The notes beneath the pieces were generated by a model, which saw only the letters and a list, made by a program, of their open reading frames with translations, ran no database searches and was not told the DNA's origin. A stretch of 26,564 nucleotides of DNA from a virus. Position numbers and translations under genes: made by a program. The stretch lies in IMG/VR virus record IMGVR_UViG_3300031695_001027, positions 1 to 26,564 of that record; one strand, 5' to 3'. Below are positions 1 through 6,548 of the stretch, in pieces (the stretch's first letter is position 1; every line of letters begins with the position of its first letter).

Positions 1-74
1 ACACAGGAAGCCTTACAGACCGAATATCATAATTGCCTCTATTGGTACCACGTTATGGTATACTAAATAAACCT

Positions 75-830
75 ATGATTATTAAAAAGATATTACTTTT
101 TTTAGTATTATTAAGTATCGGGTTAATTGCAAGAGCCGATGCTAATCCTGATTTATGGCCATATGTACAAGAAAGAATGTTTGGCGATAAGGTTATCACT
201 GAAGTAGAATTTCTTAAGATTGATGGTCCAAAAAGAGCATCTAGTGGCGCTCAAGTTCCAGTCAATATAATACTAACAAAAACTCCTAATATTAAAATAG
301 AAAAGATATTCCTAATCATCGATGGGAATCCTATTCAACACGCAGCTACATATCACCTTACAAATCAAACACAAAACTTAGACCTATCAACTCGCATTAG
401 AATGGAGACAGATTCTTTTGTTCATGTTGTTGCTGAAGATAGTAATGGTAAATTATATATGAATAAGATTGCTATAAGAGCATCAGGTGGTTGTAGTGGT
501 TATATGAATAGTCAAGACCCTGAGATGACTAAAGATTTAGGTAAAATTCTAATTAAATCTAAGAATAATTATATAACAACTCGTATCAAACATCCTAATT
601 TTACAGGACTACAAAAAGATTCAATTAATGGTTGGTATGTACCAGAATGGATTGTTAAACAAGTTCGTTACAATTTTAATGGTGAAATAGTATTAGTTGT
701 TGAGAATGGTATTAGTGTAAGTCAAGACCCATATATTAAATTTAACTTTTCTTCTGAACAGTCTGGAACAATGACAATCAAAGCTTCAGATACGAAAGGT
801 CAAATCTTCCTTAAAACTTTAGAACTCTAG
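75..830 (+). CDS. SoxYZ-like fused carrier protein, secreted
   Basis: A 251-aa protein that looks like a SoxY-SoxZ fusion of the kind called quinoprotein dehydrogenase-associated SoxYZ-like carrier. I start it at ATG 75, where an N-terminal signal peptide begins (IIKKILLFLVLL, cleavage near ADA); the longer frame from TTG 33 adds 14 residues ahead of the signal. Residues about 45-142 are SoxY-like and end in RASGGCSGY, matching the SoxY carrier-arm motif GGCGG with the cysteine at residue 140. The rest is SoxZ-like (TTRIKHPNFTG, KDSINGWYVP, VSQDPYIKF). In bacteria such carriers are periplasmic and sit beside PQQ alcohol dehydrogenases; the ligand carried here is unknown. No oxidoreductase is in the window, so it would act with host enzymes. 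It converges on gp32 with a shared terminator between. Family call fairly sure; role inferred. Confidence 0.8.
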   Translation: MIIKKILLFLVLLSIGLIARADANPDLWPYVQERMFGDKVITEVEFLKIDGPKRASSGAQVPVNIILTKTPNIKIEKIFLIIDGNPIQHAATYHLTNQTQNLDLSTRIRMETDSFVHVVAEDSNGKLYMNKIAIRASGGCSGYMNSQDPEMTKDLGKILIKSKNNYITTRIKHPNFTGLQKDSINGWYVPEWIVKQVRYNFNGEIVLVVENGISVSQDPYIKFNFSSEQSGTMTIKASDTKGQIFLKTLEL

Positions 831-832
831 GC

Positions 833-858
833 AAAAAGAAACCCGCCGAAGCGGGTTT
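833..858 (-). terminator. Rho-independent terminator of gp32, possibly bidirectional
   Basis: A perfect 8-bp stem (839-846 with 851-858). Read on the minus strand it is AAACCCGC, loop TTCG, GCGGGTTT, then CTTTTT. The C(UUCG)G tetraloop and the U-run fit termination downstream of gp32, whose stop is 32 nt upstream. On the plus strand the loop is CGAA and the T-run is only TTT, so it is weaker for the SoxYZ-like gene. Confidence 0.85.
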
Positions 859-889
859 CAATATAACTAAATCAGAAATTACTTTCGGT

Positions 890-1813
890 CTAGTCTTGTG
901 ATGCTAAGTTCTTAAAGTAATCTAAATCATCATCAGAACCAGCAGTTGCAATCGCTGTGTCTACTTGATTTAGAGCAGATGAAACTTCTACATCTGATGG
1001 CGCTGGTGCTATTGTATCAGCCATAACTTCTTCTGCTATAGTTCTTGGTGCAGCTTCACCTTGAAACCCTAAAACCTTATCTAATCTTGCTTTTAATTCT
1101 TCATAAGATTTAAAGTTTTTAGCGTCTAAGAATTCTTTCAATGAATACTCTTGTTGCCATACTGCTTCGAGTTTCTCATCGTTGCCTTCCATTAAAGCTA
1201 CTTTATCACTAAATTCAGATTTATCATAGTTACGATAACCTTCTACATTACGAATCTTTAATTTGAAGTTGGCACCTTCCCACAAATCAAATGGATTAAC
1301 AGCCACTTCATCTGCAAAGTCAGGATTCATTGCTTCAGTAATTTTATCAAAGATTTTCTTACCAAATTTATAGAGTCTTATTTGACCCTCATTTTCTGGT
1401 CTGCTTGGGTCTGAAACTACCATAATATTAGCGACATAATGTAAGCGCCTTTTTTGTTTACGAGCAATTTCTTTATTGGCTTCAATACCAGAATTCCATA
1501 ATGTTGAATTATATTCAGAAACAGGGTCTTTTTGATTGAGAGTTGTTAATGAGTTCTCAATGTACCAACCTCCAGTTCCTTGAAATCCGTGAGAGAAATA
1601 TCTAACCCATGGCAGTCCGTCATCGCCATCTACCGATGGTGCAGGTAAGAATCTAATAACAGCCATTCCGTTACCAGCCTTATCTACATCTGGAGTCCAG
1701 AATCTTGTGTCTTCTCGGGAGTTTGAATCTTGTGATGTTGTTGTTGATGCTATTGCTTGAGTCAGTTTATCTAGACTAGAGCGATTACGTTTTAAATTTG
1801 CAAAACTTGACAT
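890..1813 (-). CDS. 32: Single-stranded DNA-binding protein, T4 gp32 family
   Basis: 307 aa, close to T4 gp32 (301 aa). It coats single-stranded DNA in phage replication, recombination and repair. The basic N-terminal segment (residues 1-20, with KRNRSSL) is the cooperativity domain. The core carries the OB-fold signature seen in marine T4-like phages (WVRYFSHGFQGTGGWYIENS, then KDPVSEYNSTLWNSG and ARKQKRRLHYVANIMVVSDP). The C-tail is acidic (SDDDLDYFKNLASQD) and would recruit partner proteins. The protein has no cysteine, so the T4 zinc site (His plus three Cys) cannot form; as I recall cyanophage homologues also lack it. A good ribosome site (AAGGAAAA) precedes ATG 1813. gp59 and gp33 lie just upstream in the T4 order, and a strong terminator follows. 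Confidence 0.95.
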   Translation of the reverse strand: MSSFANLKRNRSSLDKLTQAIASTTTSQDSNSREDTRFWTPDVDKAGNGMAVIRFLPAPSVDGDDGLPWVRYFSHGFQGTGGWYIENSLTTLNQKDPVSEYNSTLWNSGIEANKEIARKQKRRLHYVANIMVVSDPSRPENEGQIRLYKFGKKIFDKITEAMNPDFADEVAVNPFDLWEGANFKLKIRNVEGYRNYDKSEFSDKVALMEGNDEKLEAVWQQEYSLKEFLDAKNFKSYEELKARLDKVLGFQGEAAPRTIAEEVMADTIAPAPSDVEVSSALNQVDTAIATAGSDDDLDYFKNLASQD

Positions 1814-1893
1814 ATCGTATTTTCCTTGTATAAGTTGTATGTTAGTACGTTTAGTTTATAACTATTATCCACTGTAAATCATAATGTATAAGT

Positions 1894-1901
1894 TATTTAT
1901 G
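1894..1901 (-). promoter_or_regulatory. Candidate T4-type late promoter upstream of gp32
   Basis: Minus strand reads CATAAATA, a match to the NATAAATA late consensus of T4-like marine phages, about 80 nt before the gp32 start codon. It overlaps the start of the gp59-gp32 intergenic gap. gp32 is needed early, so this could be an additional late promoter or chance in AT-rich DNA. Confidence 0.4.
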
Positions 1902-1904
1902 CTA

Positions 1905-2498
1905 CTAATTCCCAATAACTTTATTGAGAAGAAGTCTATATTTTACTACATCTCTTGGTAGAAATGCGGTAAACTTTAAAACTTTTTTTCTAAACTCAGG
2001 CCAATATATTGTGTCTTGAATTTTCTCAGTCCACATTGGTACAAAGTTTAGAATAGAGTTCAGTAGGCAAAAGGTTTCAATCTCAATATCACGTTGTAAA
2101 GCCATAGTCAAAAGTTTGGGATATCCATCTTTTACCTTAATCAAGTCATTCGGATTAGTTACATCTCCAAATAACTTTTTACAATCACTCTCGAAATTAT
2201 ATGAAAGCGATTGTAAAATCTTTTTGTGTTTTTGGTATCGTTGGTTTGATTCTTCAGTCAACAGTTCGCCAACCCATACGTTATCTTTTTCGATAAAGTT
2301 ATAGACAATGTATTGTAACATGTCATCTCGGTTTTCGTGTTTTCTGGAAAGTTTGTAGAAGTGATATTTGTCTTTTCTGTTTTCAAATTGTTCAGTTGTG
2401 GTTTTCACCTTACCGTTATATTTAAAGAAGTCAAACTTCTCCGTGGTAAAGTGTAATTTTAAAGCATTAAATAAAATGTAAGTTTCGTAGCCTGTCAT
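1905..2498 (-). CDS. 59: Loader of replicative helicase, T4 gp59 family
   Basis: 197 aa, near the T4 gp59 length of 217. gp59 binds fork DNA and gp32 and loads the gp41 helicase. The opening MTGYETYILFNALKLHFTTE and the following FDFFKYNGK are typical of the family in T4-like phages. The C-terminal half has the expected helical, basic character (FRKKVLKF, VVKYRLLLNKV). It lies between gp33 and gp32, as in T4, which strongly supports the call. No clear Shine-Dalgarno precedes the ATG at 2498. A 6-bp stem (2509-2514 with 2527-2532) sits about 12 nt upstream of the start and may affect translation. Confidence 0.88.
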   Translation of the reverse strand: MTGYETYILFNALKLHFTTEKFDFFKYNGKVKTTTEQFENRKDKYHFYKLSRKHENRDDMLQYIVYNFIEKDNVWVGELLTEESNQRYQKHKKILQSLSYNFESDCKKLFGDVTNPNDLIKVKDGYPKLLTMALQRDIEIETFCLLNSILNFVPMWTEKIQDTIYWPEFRKKVLKFTAFLPRDVVKYRLLLNKVIGN

Positions 2499-2567
2499 AT
2501 AATTAGGGTGGGAGTTTTAAAGAGCTCTCCCAACTCTATAATAAATTGTAATTACTTAATTAAGTAT

Positions 2568-2660
2568 TTACCACCAGCCGGTTAATTTACCGAGCCAATC
2601 CACTGCTACAACTGCAACTGCTACATTTAATATTAAATTAAAGTCTAAGTTTAAAGGCAT
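2568..2660 (-). CDS. Tiny 30-aa hydrophobic phage protein
   Basis: A 30-aa ORF beginning MPLNLDFNLILNV and ending WLGKLTGWW, preceded by a strong ribosome site (GGAGAAACTACT before the ATG at 2660). The middle is a short hydrophobic stretch (about residues 9-22), so it could be a single-pass membrane peptide. It fills the gap between gp33 and gp59. I recall similarly sized DFNLILN-type peptides in marine T4-like phages but cannot name a function. The ribosome site and gap-filling position support it as real. Confidence 0.6.
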   Translation of the reverse strand: MPLNLDFNLILNVAVAVVAVDWLGKLTGWW

Positions 2661-2721
2661 AGTAGTTTCTCCTATTATTATAGTTTTGGTTTGTTATTTT
2701 TATGAGATAACAATGGGGAAC

Positions 2722-2955
2722 TCATATAGGTAAACGACTGAATCTACTAGACTTCTCTTTTAACATGTTGTTGTCCAATGCATCACACTCTATTCGTGAT
2801 TTGAGGTTAGCATTACATAGTGTTGCCGCTACTTCTATTTCTAATCCTGTTTCTTTACAATAAGCTGCTATAGCTTCAATGTAATTGTAATCTGTTCTTG
2901 ATACCAAATCGTGTATCTCTTTAGCGAACTTCGCCATCTCATCTTTTGTTGCCAT
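2722..2955 (-). CDS. 33: Late transcription coactivator, T4 gp33 family
   Basis: 77 aa, helical. In T4, gp33 bridges host RNA polymerase to the sliding clamp and, with gp55, activates late promoters. The sequence MATKDEMAKFAKEIHDLV, then NYIEAIAAYCKETGLEIEVAA, then LKEKSSRFSRLPI resembles the short gp33 proteins of marine T4-like phages. The hydrophobic end RLPI would be the clamp-binding tip, though it differs from the T4 tail. Position directly before gp59-gp32 matches T4 gene order. It connects with the NATAAATA motifs found in this window. The main doubt is the low sequence conservation of gp33. Confidence 0.72.
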   Translation of the reverse strand: MATKDEMAKFAKEIHDLVSRTDYNYIEAIAAYCKETGLEIEVAATLCNANLKSRIECDALDNNMLKEKSSRFSRLPI

Positions 2956-2957
2956 GA

Positions 2958-3203
2958 TTATTTTTTCGCCTTAGTGTTATTATTTCGTGAATAAGCATAT
3001 GATATACATACAGCATCAATCTCTGATGCATAAGCACATCTAACTGATAGTGGGTTGATACCTTTCTCTATTGCATCATCTATGTTTTTAGACATTAAGA
3101 TTCTATCTTGAGTTACATAGTAATTATAAGCACCTATGGTTGAAAGAAGAATAATAGTAAAACACACTACTGTAGTTATATACAAAACTGATGATTGATT
3201 CAT
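2958..3203 (-). CDS. Small single-pass membrane protein, unknown function
   Basis: 81 aa with one membrane segment (about residues 8-28, VLYITTVVCFTIILLSTIGA) and a polar tail containing two cysteines (VRCAYASEIDAVCISYAYS). The tail DRILMSKNIDDAIEKGINPL followed by the Cys pair resembles small envelope-facing proteins I recall from cyanophages; the cysteines may form a disulfide if the tail is periplasmic. It starts 3 nt after the lysin stop and ends just before gp33, so it is co-transcribed with both. No function can be assigned. Confidence 0.65.
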   Translation of the reverse strand: MNQSSVLYITTVVCFTIILLSTIGAYNYYVTQDRILMSKNIDDAIEKGINPLSVRCAYASEIDAVCISYAYSRNNNTKAKK

Positions 3204-3206
3204 AAT

Positions 3207-3758
3207 TTACTTCCTATAGAATATGTGTTTACCAATAACTGCAACTTTATTCATATCTTTACGCCATAATGGCTTCACATAGTTTGCATGGTAGAATAAC
3301 GAACCCTTGGATGGGTCAACTAAACTATCATGATTAGCATAAACATTTATAGCTAATTTGATAATAGTATTATACATGGTTTTGTTATGTCTTGTCAACC
3401 ATTTCATAGGTTCTTTGCCTTCACAATACCATGAGAATTGGCAACCTCTAGGATTCTTTTGTTTAACCACACCACAAATATTATCTGGATAACTTTCACT
3501 CTTCACACGATTAAGTGTAACGAAAGCCACAGCTACCTGGCCATTTAATGGCTCATGTGCTGATTCGTAAAATATATTTTCTGCCAAGCACATTACTTGT
3601 TGTTGTGCTTTAGGTATTAGTTGGTCAAATGTTATGTTATGTTTGAAGTCGGCTCTTATTAGAGCTTCAGATTGAATTGCTTTTGAACTTAATTGGAATA
3701 TTAGTATTGTTATCAATATTGCCAAAAGCGTTGGAATAATAAAAATCACTTTACGCAT
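3207..3758 (-). CDS. Cell wall hydrolase, SleB/CwlJ (Hydrolase_2) family, membrane-anchored
   Basis: 183 aa. The catalytic domain covers about residues 52-180, with the family motif CLAENIFYES (candidate catalytic Glu60), then GQVAVAFVTLNRVKS, YPDNICGVV and CQFSWYCEG. These enzymes cleave peptidoglycan glycan strands. The N-terminus is one long hydrophobic segment (residues 4-24) without an obvious signal peptidase site, so this is probably a signal-anchor endolysin that reaches the periplasm by the host Sec system. A good ribosome site (AAGGAGAA) precedes ATG 3758, and a CATAAATA late motif lies 30 nt upstream, fitting late lysis timing. The likely role is host lysis; a structural or entry role is possible. 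Confidence 0.88.
   Translation of the reverse strand: MRKVIFIIPTLLAILITILIFQLSSKAIQSEALIRADFKHNITFDQLIPKAQQQVMCLAENIFYESAHEPLNGQVAVAFVTLNRVKSESYPDNICGVVKQKNPRGCQFSWYCEGKEPMKWLTRHNKTMYNTIIKLAINVYANHDSLVDPSKGSLFYHANYVKPLWRKDMNKVAVIGKHIFYRK
3369..3398 (-). promoter_or_regulatory. Candidate sigma70 promoter inside the lysin gene
   Basis: Minus strand has perfect hexamers TTGACA (3398-3393) and TATAAT (3374-3369) with an 18-nt spacer. It would drive the 2958 gene, gp33, gp59 and gp32 early, independently of the late lysin. It lacks the GC before TTGAC seen in the five intergenic early promoters, and it lies in coding DNA, so it remains a candidate. Confidence 0.4.
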
Positions 3759-3787
3759 ACATTCTCCTTTGTAATCGAATGTTTCTT

Positions 3788-3795
3788 TATTTATG
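3788..3795 (-). promoter_or_regulatory. Candidate T4-type late promoter for the lysin gene
   Basis: Minus strand reads CATAAATA, matching NATAAATA, 30 nt before the start codon of the SleB-type lysin in the short gap after the zinc-ribbon gene. Position and gene type fit late expression. Confidence 0.6.
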
Positions 3796-3808
3796 AACCA
3801 AAGGTAGT

Positions 3809-3991
3809 CTAAACCTTAGTTCCACATGATTCACATAGAACAAAATTGGGTTTTTGTTGTATAAACCCACACTTTTTACACTTTTTACTGGTTTCTTTCT
3901 TATTAAATATACGGTCCCAGCCTTCATCATAGCTTTTAGTATTAACTTTGCTAATTAGATTGTCACCGGTTATGTCATTTTTACCTGCCAT
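3809..3991 (-). CDS. Small zinc-ribbon protein, unknown function
   Basis: 60 aa starting MAGKNDITGDNLISK at ATG 3991, two nt after the stop of the upstream membrane-protein gene (TGACAATG), so probably translationally coupled. The C-terminus has two CxxC pairs (KKCKKCGF and VLCESCG), a zinc ribbon. The MAGKNDITGDxLISK opening is one I associate with small proteins of marine T4-like phages. The frame stays open upstream to 4054, but that extension lies inside the neighbouring gene and I reject it. A DNA- or protein-binding role is possible but unproven. Confidence 0.72.
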   Translation of the reverse strand: MAGKNDITGDNLISKVNTKSYDEGWDRIFNKKETSKKCKKCGFIQQKPNFVLCESCGTKV

Positions 3992-3993
3992 TG

Positions 3994-4212
3994 TCAGACC
4001 AAATAAGCCTGCGATACGGTATATAATCCTAATACTACAACTATGGCAGAACATATTTTTAAAATTATTGAAACAAATCCACTACCAAAATAGACAGCAA
4101 CTGCTATTGCAATTACTAACCAAACATCAGACAATTCGCCTTCAGTTAATTTTTTTGGTAACTGTTCAATGTATTCCTTGACTGCTGGAACTTCTTCGTT
4201 TATAATAGGCAT
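3994..4212 (-). CDS. Small membrane protein, unknown function
   Basis: 72 aa with a polar N-terminus (residues 1-27) followed by two adjacent hydrophobic segments (about 29-47 and 51-70), so probably a two-helix inner-membrane protein with a very short loop. A good ribosome site (GAGGAAATAAGAA) precedes ATG 4212. It sits between the PD-(D/E)XK nuclease and the zinc-ribbon gene in the same operon. The size and topology would suit a holin, particularly with the lysin two genes downstream, but no holin family is recognisable. Confidence 0.65.
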   Translation of the reverse strand: MPIINEEVPAVKEYIEQLPKKLTEGELSDVWLVIAIAVAVYFGSGFVSIILKICSAIVVVLGLYTVSQAYLV

Positions 4213-4223
4213 TTCTTATTTCC

Positions 4224-4895
4224 TCATAATGTAGAATAATATTCATCAATAAAATGTTTCAGACCACTCATATATTCATCTTTTTGTTTTACAAATATTT
4301 GAGAGTCTCCGTTTGTAACTGCTATAGCTACCACGATTTGGTTGATTGGCGTTCCTGTACGTTCTTCAAACATCATAGCATAAGCCGTACATTGCATGAA
4401 ATAGTTCTCAATCCAATCTTCTTTCTTTTCTTTAGCTGCAGATTTAAAATCTACAACAGATAACTGGCCGTTCCATTCAGCAATACAATCAACACGACCT
4501 GCCAGTTTTAATTCATCAGAATATAATGCTTGTTCTAGTGAATATACTTTTCCAATGTTTTCATCAAGTTTTGGTTTCATTTTAAAAAACAAATCTTTAG
4601 CATCAGGGAAAGCAGAGGCCATTCTCTTTAGTGTCAATTCATTAAGTAGATATTGTTCACACATTGTATGCAATCTGGTTCCACGACTTGACGCTTGATT
4701 AGATATCTTATTAGCGACATCATGACCAACTCGGTCTCTCCATTCTTGTATTGCTTTTTTGTTGAATGAAGATAGAACAGTTGTGACTGACGGATAAGCA
4801 TTACCCTCTGGCGTAACATATCTACGACCTTCAGGTTTAGTTTCAGCGTTCATGTCAAAATCTAGTTCTTTTAAATGAGTAAATTCAAATGCCAT
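4224..4895 (-). CDS. PD-(D/E)XK (RecB/Cas4-like) exonuclease
   Basis: 223 aa. The fold's motifs are visible in order: SSRGTRLHTMCE (His76), LAGRVDCIAEWNG (Asp136), LSVVDFKSA (Asp149-x-Lys151) and QCTAYAMMFEE (Gln168, Tyr172). This is the RecB/Cas4-type layout with an intact metal site, so an active DNA exonuclease in phage recombination or host DNA degradation is expected. I chose ATG 4895 because it follows the upstream stop by one base (TAGAATG); an in-frame ATG at 4937 would add 14 residues inside the upstream gene. It lacks the four iron-sulfur cysteines of true Cas4. Confidence 0.85.
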   Translation of the reverse strand: MAFEFTHLKELDFDMNAETKPEGRRYVTPEGNAYPSVTTVLSSFNKKAIQEWRDRVGHDVANKISNQASSRGTRLHTMCEQYLLNELTLKRMASAFPDAKDLFFKMKPKLDENIGKVYSLEQALYSDELKLAGRVDCIAEWNGQLSVVDFKSAAKEKKEDWIENYFMQCTAYAMMFEERTGTPINQIVVAIAVTNGDSQIFVKQKDEYMSGLKHFIDEYYSTL

Positions 4896-4896
4896 T

Positions 4897-5334
4897 CTAA
4901 TCTTCTCTTTCGCCGCCATGGCCAATTCGTTGTTCAACTGTTTGACTACTTAATGTGTCAACATCGTGTCTTACTGTTGATGCCATTTTATCAGCATCTC
5001 TATCTTTTTCTCTTTTAGCCAATTCTTTTTTAACGCCAATGTCAACATGTTTTTTGTGAATTTGTGCTGTCTTCACTTCTTTATTACTCTTCTTTACATA
5101 TTCATCAGCCAATGGACTATTAGGGAACTTTTCGCCAATCTTGGATAACACTTCTTTGAATCCATCAGATTGACCTTTCTGTCTGTTATCTCCCACTCCA
5201 GTGACAATAGTAAAACCAGTCGGCACTTGTGTTATGTGAGGGTTTGCTTTAAGATATTCATCTTTGGAAGCTATAGACATCATATCTTCCCATTCTTCAT
5301 TTGTATTTGAATCTTTAAACTGGTAAAATCCCAT
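4897..5334 (-). CDS. Conserved phage protein with FmdB-like N-terminus
   Basis: 145 aa from ATG 5334 (MGFYQFKDSNTNEEWEDMMS). The opening, with a Y-x-F start, EEWEDMMSI and NPHITQVPTGF, matches the short N-terminal beta domain annotated as FmdB-like in marine T4-like phages; the zinc cysteines of bacterial FmdB are absent. The rest is a basic, helical linker (KKHVDIGVKKELAKREKDRD). It overlaps the upstream gene by 20 nt, so it is probably coupled. Upstream in-frame ATG codons at 5346 and 5382 are less likely because family members start at this point. Function unknown. Confidence 0.68.
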   Translation of the reverse strand: MGFYQFKDSNTNEEWEDMMSIASKDEYLKANPHITQVPTGFTIVTGVGDNRQKGQSDGFKEVLSKIGEKFPNSPLADEYVKKSNKEVKTAQIHKKHVDIGVKKELAKREKDRDADKMASTVRHDVDTLSSQTVEQRIGHGGERED

Positions 5335-5872
5335 AATCCATTTCATACCACGAGGGAACAGGTCTTTTTGTCCATGTCGCAATATGCCTTTTATTTTTAA
5401 TATAGTATTTATGATATGATTCTAATACATTTCCAGGTACTTTACAGTCATCTGGCATAGCCGGTGTAGGTGGATAGAATTCGCCATCACTTATATTTTT
5501 TGGTGGCGATTCTAATATACCTAATAGACGGCTACAAGCATGCTGTCTTCCATAACGAAATGTGTATTCCTTGAGCAGGTTTTCCCACAACGAAAACAGC
5601 CACTTGTAGTTGTTTTGATTAGCTCTCACCCAAACATTACTTGGATGGTTGACGTGAGATGCTTTCATCAATTGAAATTCTCGCTCATCAGCCATACGCC
5701 ATCTCTTGATATTACGGTTATTGACCGTTTTACCAAGATATTGTGAGCCGTCTAAAACTCGATGGGCAGTTGACATCAACTGAGCGTACTCGATGCACAT
5801 TTTTGTAGAATGTTTATCAAGGTGCATTTCTGCACATTGCCTTGGGTCATTGTGAAGATAAAATATGTTCAT
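5315..5872 (-). CDS. Conserved T4-like phage protein, unknown function
   Basis: 185 aa beginning MNIFYLHNDPRQCAEMHLDK, then HSTKMCIEYAQLMSTAHR. This NxFxLdxDPxxCAxxHxDKHxxKM pattern is a widespread signature of an uncharacterised family in T4-like and other tailed phages. The His/Asp/Lys pattern and the conserved helix ending STAHRVLDG suggest an enzyme, possibly acting on nucleic acid, but I know of no proven activity. A second conserved stretch follows (SHVNHPSNVWVRANQNNYKWL). A NATAAATA motif lies inside its 3' end. Confidence 0.72.
   Translation of the reverse strand: MNIFYLHNDPRQCAEMHLDKHSTKMCIEYAQLMSTAHRVLDGSQYLGKTVNNRNIKRWRMADEREFQLMKASHVNHPSNVWVRANQNNYKWLFSLWENLLKEYTFRYGRQHACSRLLGILESPPKNISDGEFYPPTPAMPDDCKVPGNVLESYHKYYIKNKRHIATWTKRPVPSWYEMDYGILPV
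5406..5413 (-). promoter_or_regulatory. Candidate late promoter inside the 5315-5872 gene
   Basis: Minus strand reads CATAAATA about 75 nt upstream of the next gene start (5334). It could give late expression of the FmdB-like gene, the nuclease and the lysin-side genes. It is intragenic, so chance is possible. Confidence 0.3.
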
Positions 5873-5891
5873 AAGTAACCATTATACATGC

Positions 5892-6548
5892 TTATTCTAC
5901 TAATGGAGGCAAATCACCACTAAGTATTTGTAGTTCTTCTATCTTCTGCTCTTCAATCAAAGCAACACCTTCTTCTAATTCAGCAAAACGCTTTGAAGCA
6001 TTAAACTTTGTCATTAGTTTGGCATTCTTTCTTACTTCAGATAATATAAAAGCATTTGCACTATCTGGCGTATACTTTAGTTTAACATAAGCACGATAGC
6101 CGCCTTCACCAGAATGAACAATAGACATATTGGTTCTTTGAACGCCAATTAGATTAACTCGTGCTACAACTAATTTGGTAGTTCTATCTATCTCACGAAT
6201 AACAGTTGTGTCAAGGTCACCAACTTCTGTTGCATAATCCTTTAACATAGCATCAATGTGTGATGAGAAGTTTGAAGCAAGTTCACGCTTAGCAGACAAT
6301 GAAGCCTTATCTAATGCAAATTGCATATCTTTAGAATATTCTGAAGCTACTGCATAAAGATTTACATCATCATCTTCTAAATCTTCATTATACCATTCAG
6401 GATAAGCTACTTCAACACCAGGAGAGGCTTCAGCTTGTGGTGTGCTAGAGTCTATTTCAAATCCAGTATTGTATTTTAATGAACCACAACCTGTGGCAAA
6501 GGCTGATGCAATTAACATCGCAATCAGAGTTTTTTTATTCAATTTCAT
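5892..6548 (-). CDS. LPP20-family outer-membrane-type lipoprotein
   Basis: 218 aa. A lipoprotein signal ends SAFATGCGS, making Cys21 the lipidated residue. The mature part contains an LPP20-like domain (about residues 48-175: YPEWYNED, VNLYAVASEYSKDMQFALDKA, ASLSAKRELASNF, GGYRAYVKLKY). LPP20/FlgP-type lipoproteins are found beside CsgG-, FlgO- and FlgT-like envelope genes. A good ribosome site (AGAGGAAATACA) precedes the ATG, and the gene overlaps the DUF4384-like gene upstream by 4 nt (ATGA). The pair forms an envelope module in an operon led by an early promoter, unlike the csgG operon. A role with the phage CsgG pore is plausible but unproven. Confidence 0.75.
   Translation of the reverse strand: MKLNKKTLIAMLIASAFATGCGSLKYNTGFEIDSSTPQAEASPGVEVAYPEWYNEDLEDDDVNLYAVASEYSKDMQFALDKASLSAKRELASNFSSHIDAMLKDYATEVGDLDTTVIREIDRTTKLVVARVNLIGVQRTNMSIVHSGEGGYRAYVKLKYTPDSANAFILSEVRKNAKLMTKFNASKRFAELEEGVALIEEQKIEELQILSGDLPPLVE

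Noticed and set aside
1-74. Possible tRNA 3' end (GGTACCA near 46-51) or promoter before the SoxYZ-like gene
   Set aside because: No T-arm (no GTTCRA) precedes it and no cloverleaf can be drawn; TATACT at 59 has no properly spaced -35 and would give almost no leader. I see nothing firm in these bases.
2509-2532. Hairpin before gp59 (TGGGAG with CTCCCA)
   Set aside because: Only 6 bp with a 12-nt loop and no U-run on either strand; it could affect translation but cannot be called a terminator.
4224-4895. Cas4 of a CRISPR system
   Set aside because: No iron-sulfur cysteines, no cas genes or array nearby; a phage RecB-like nuclease explains it.
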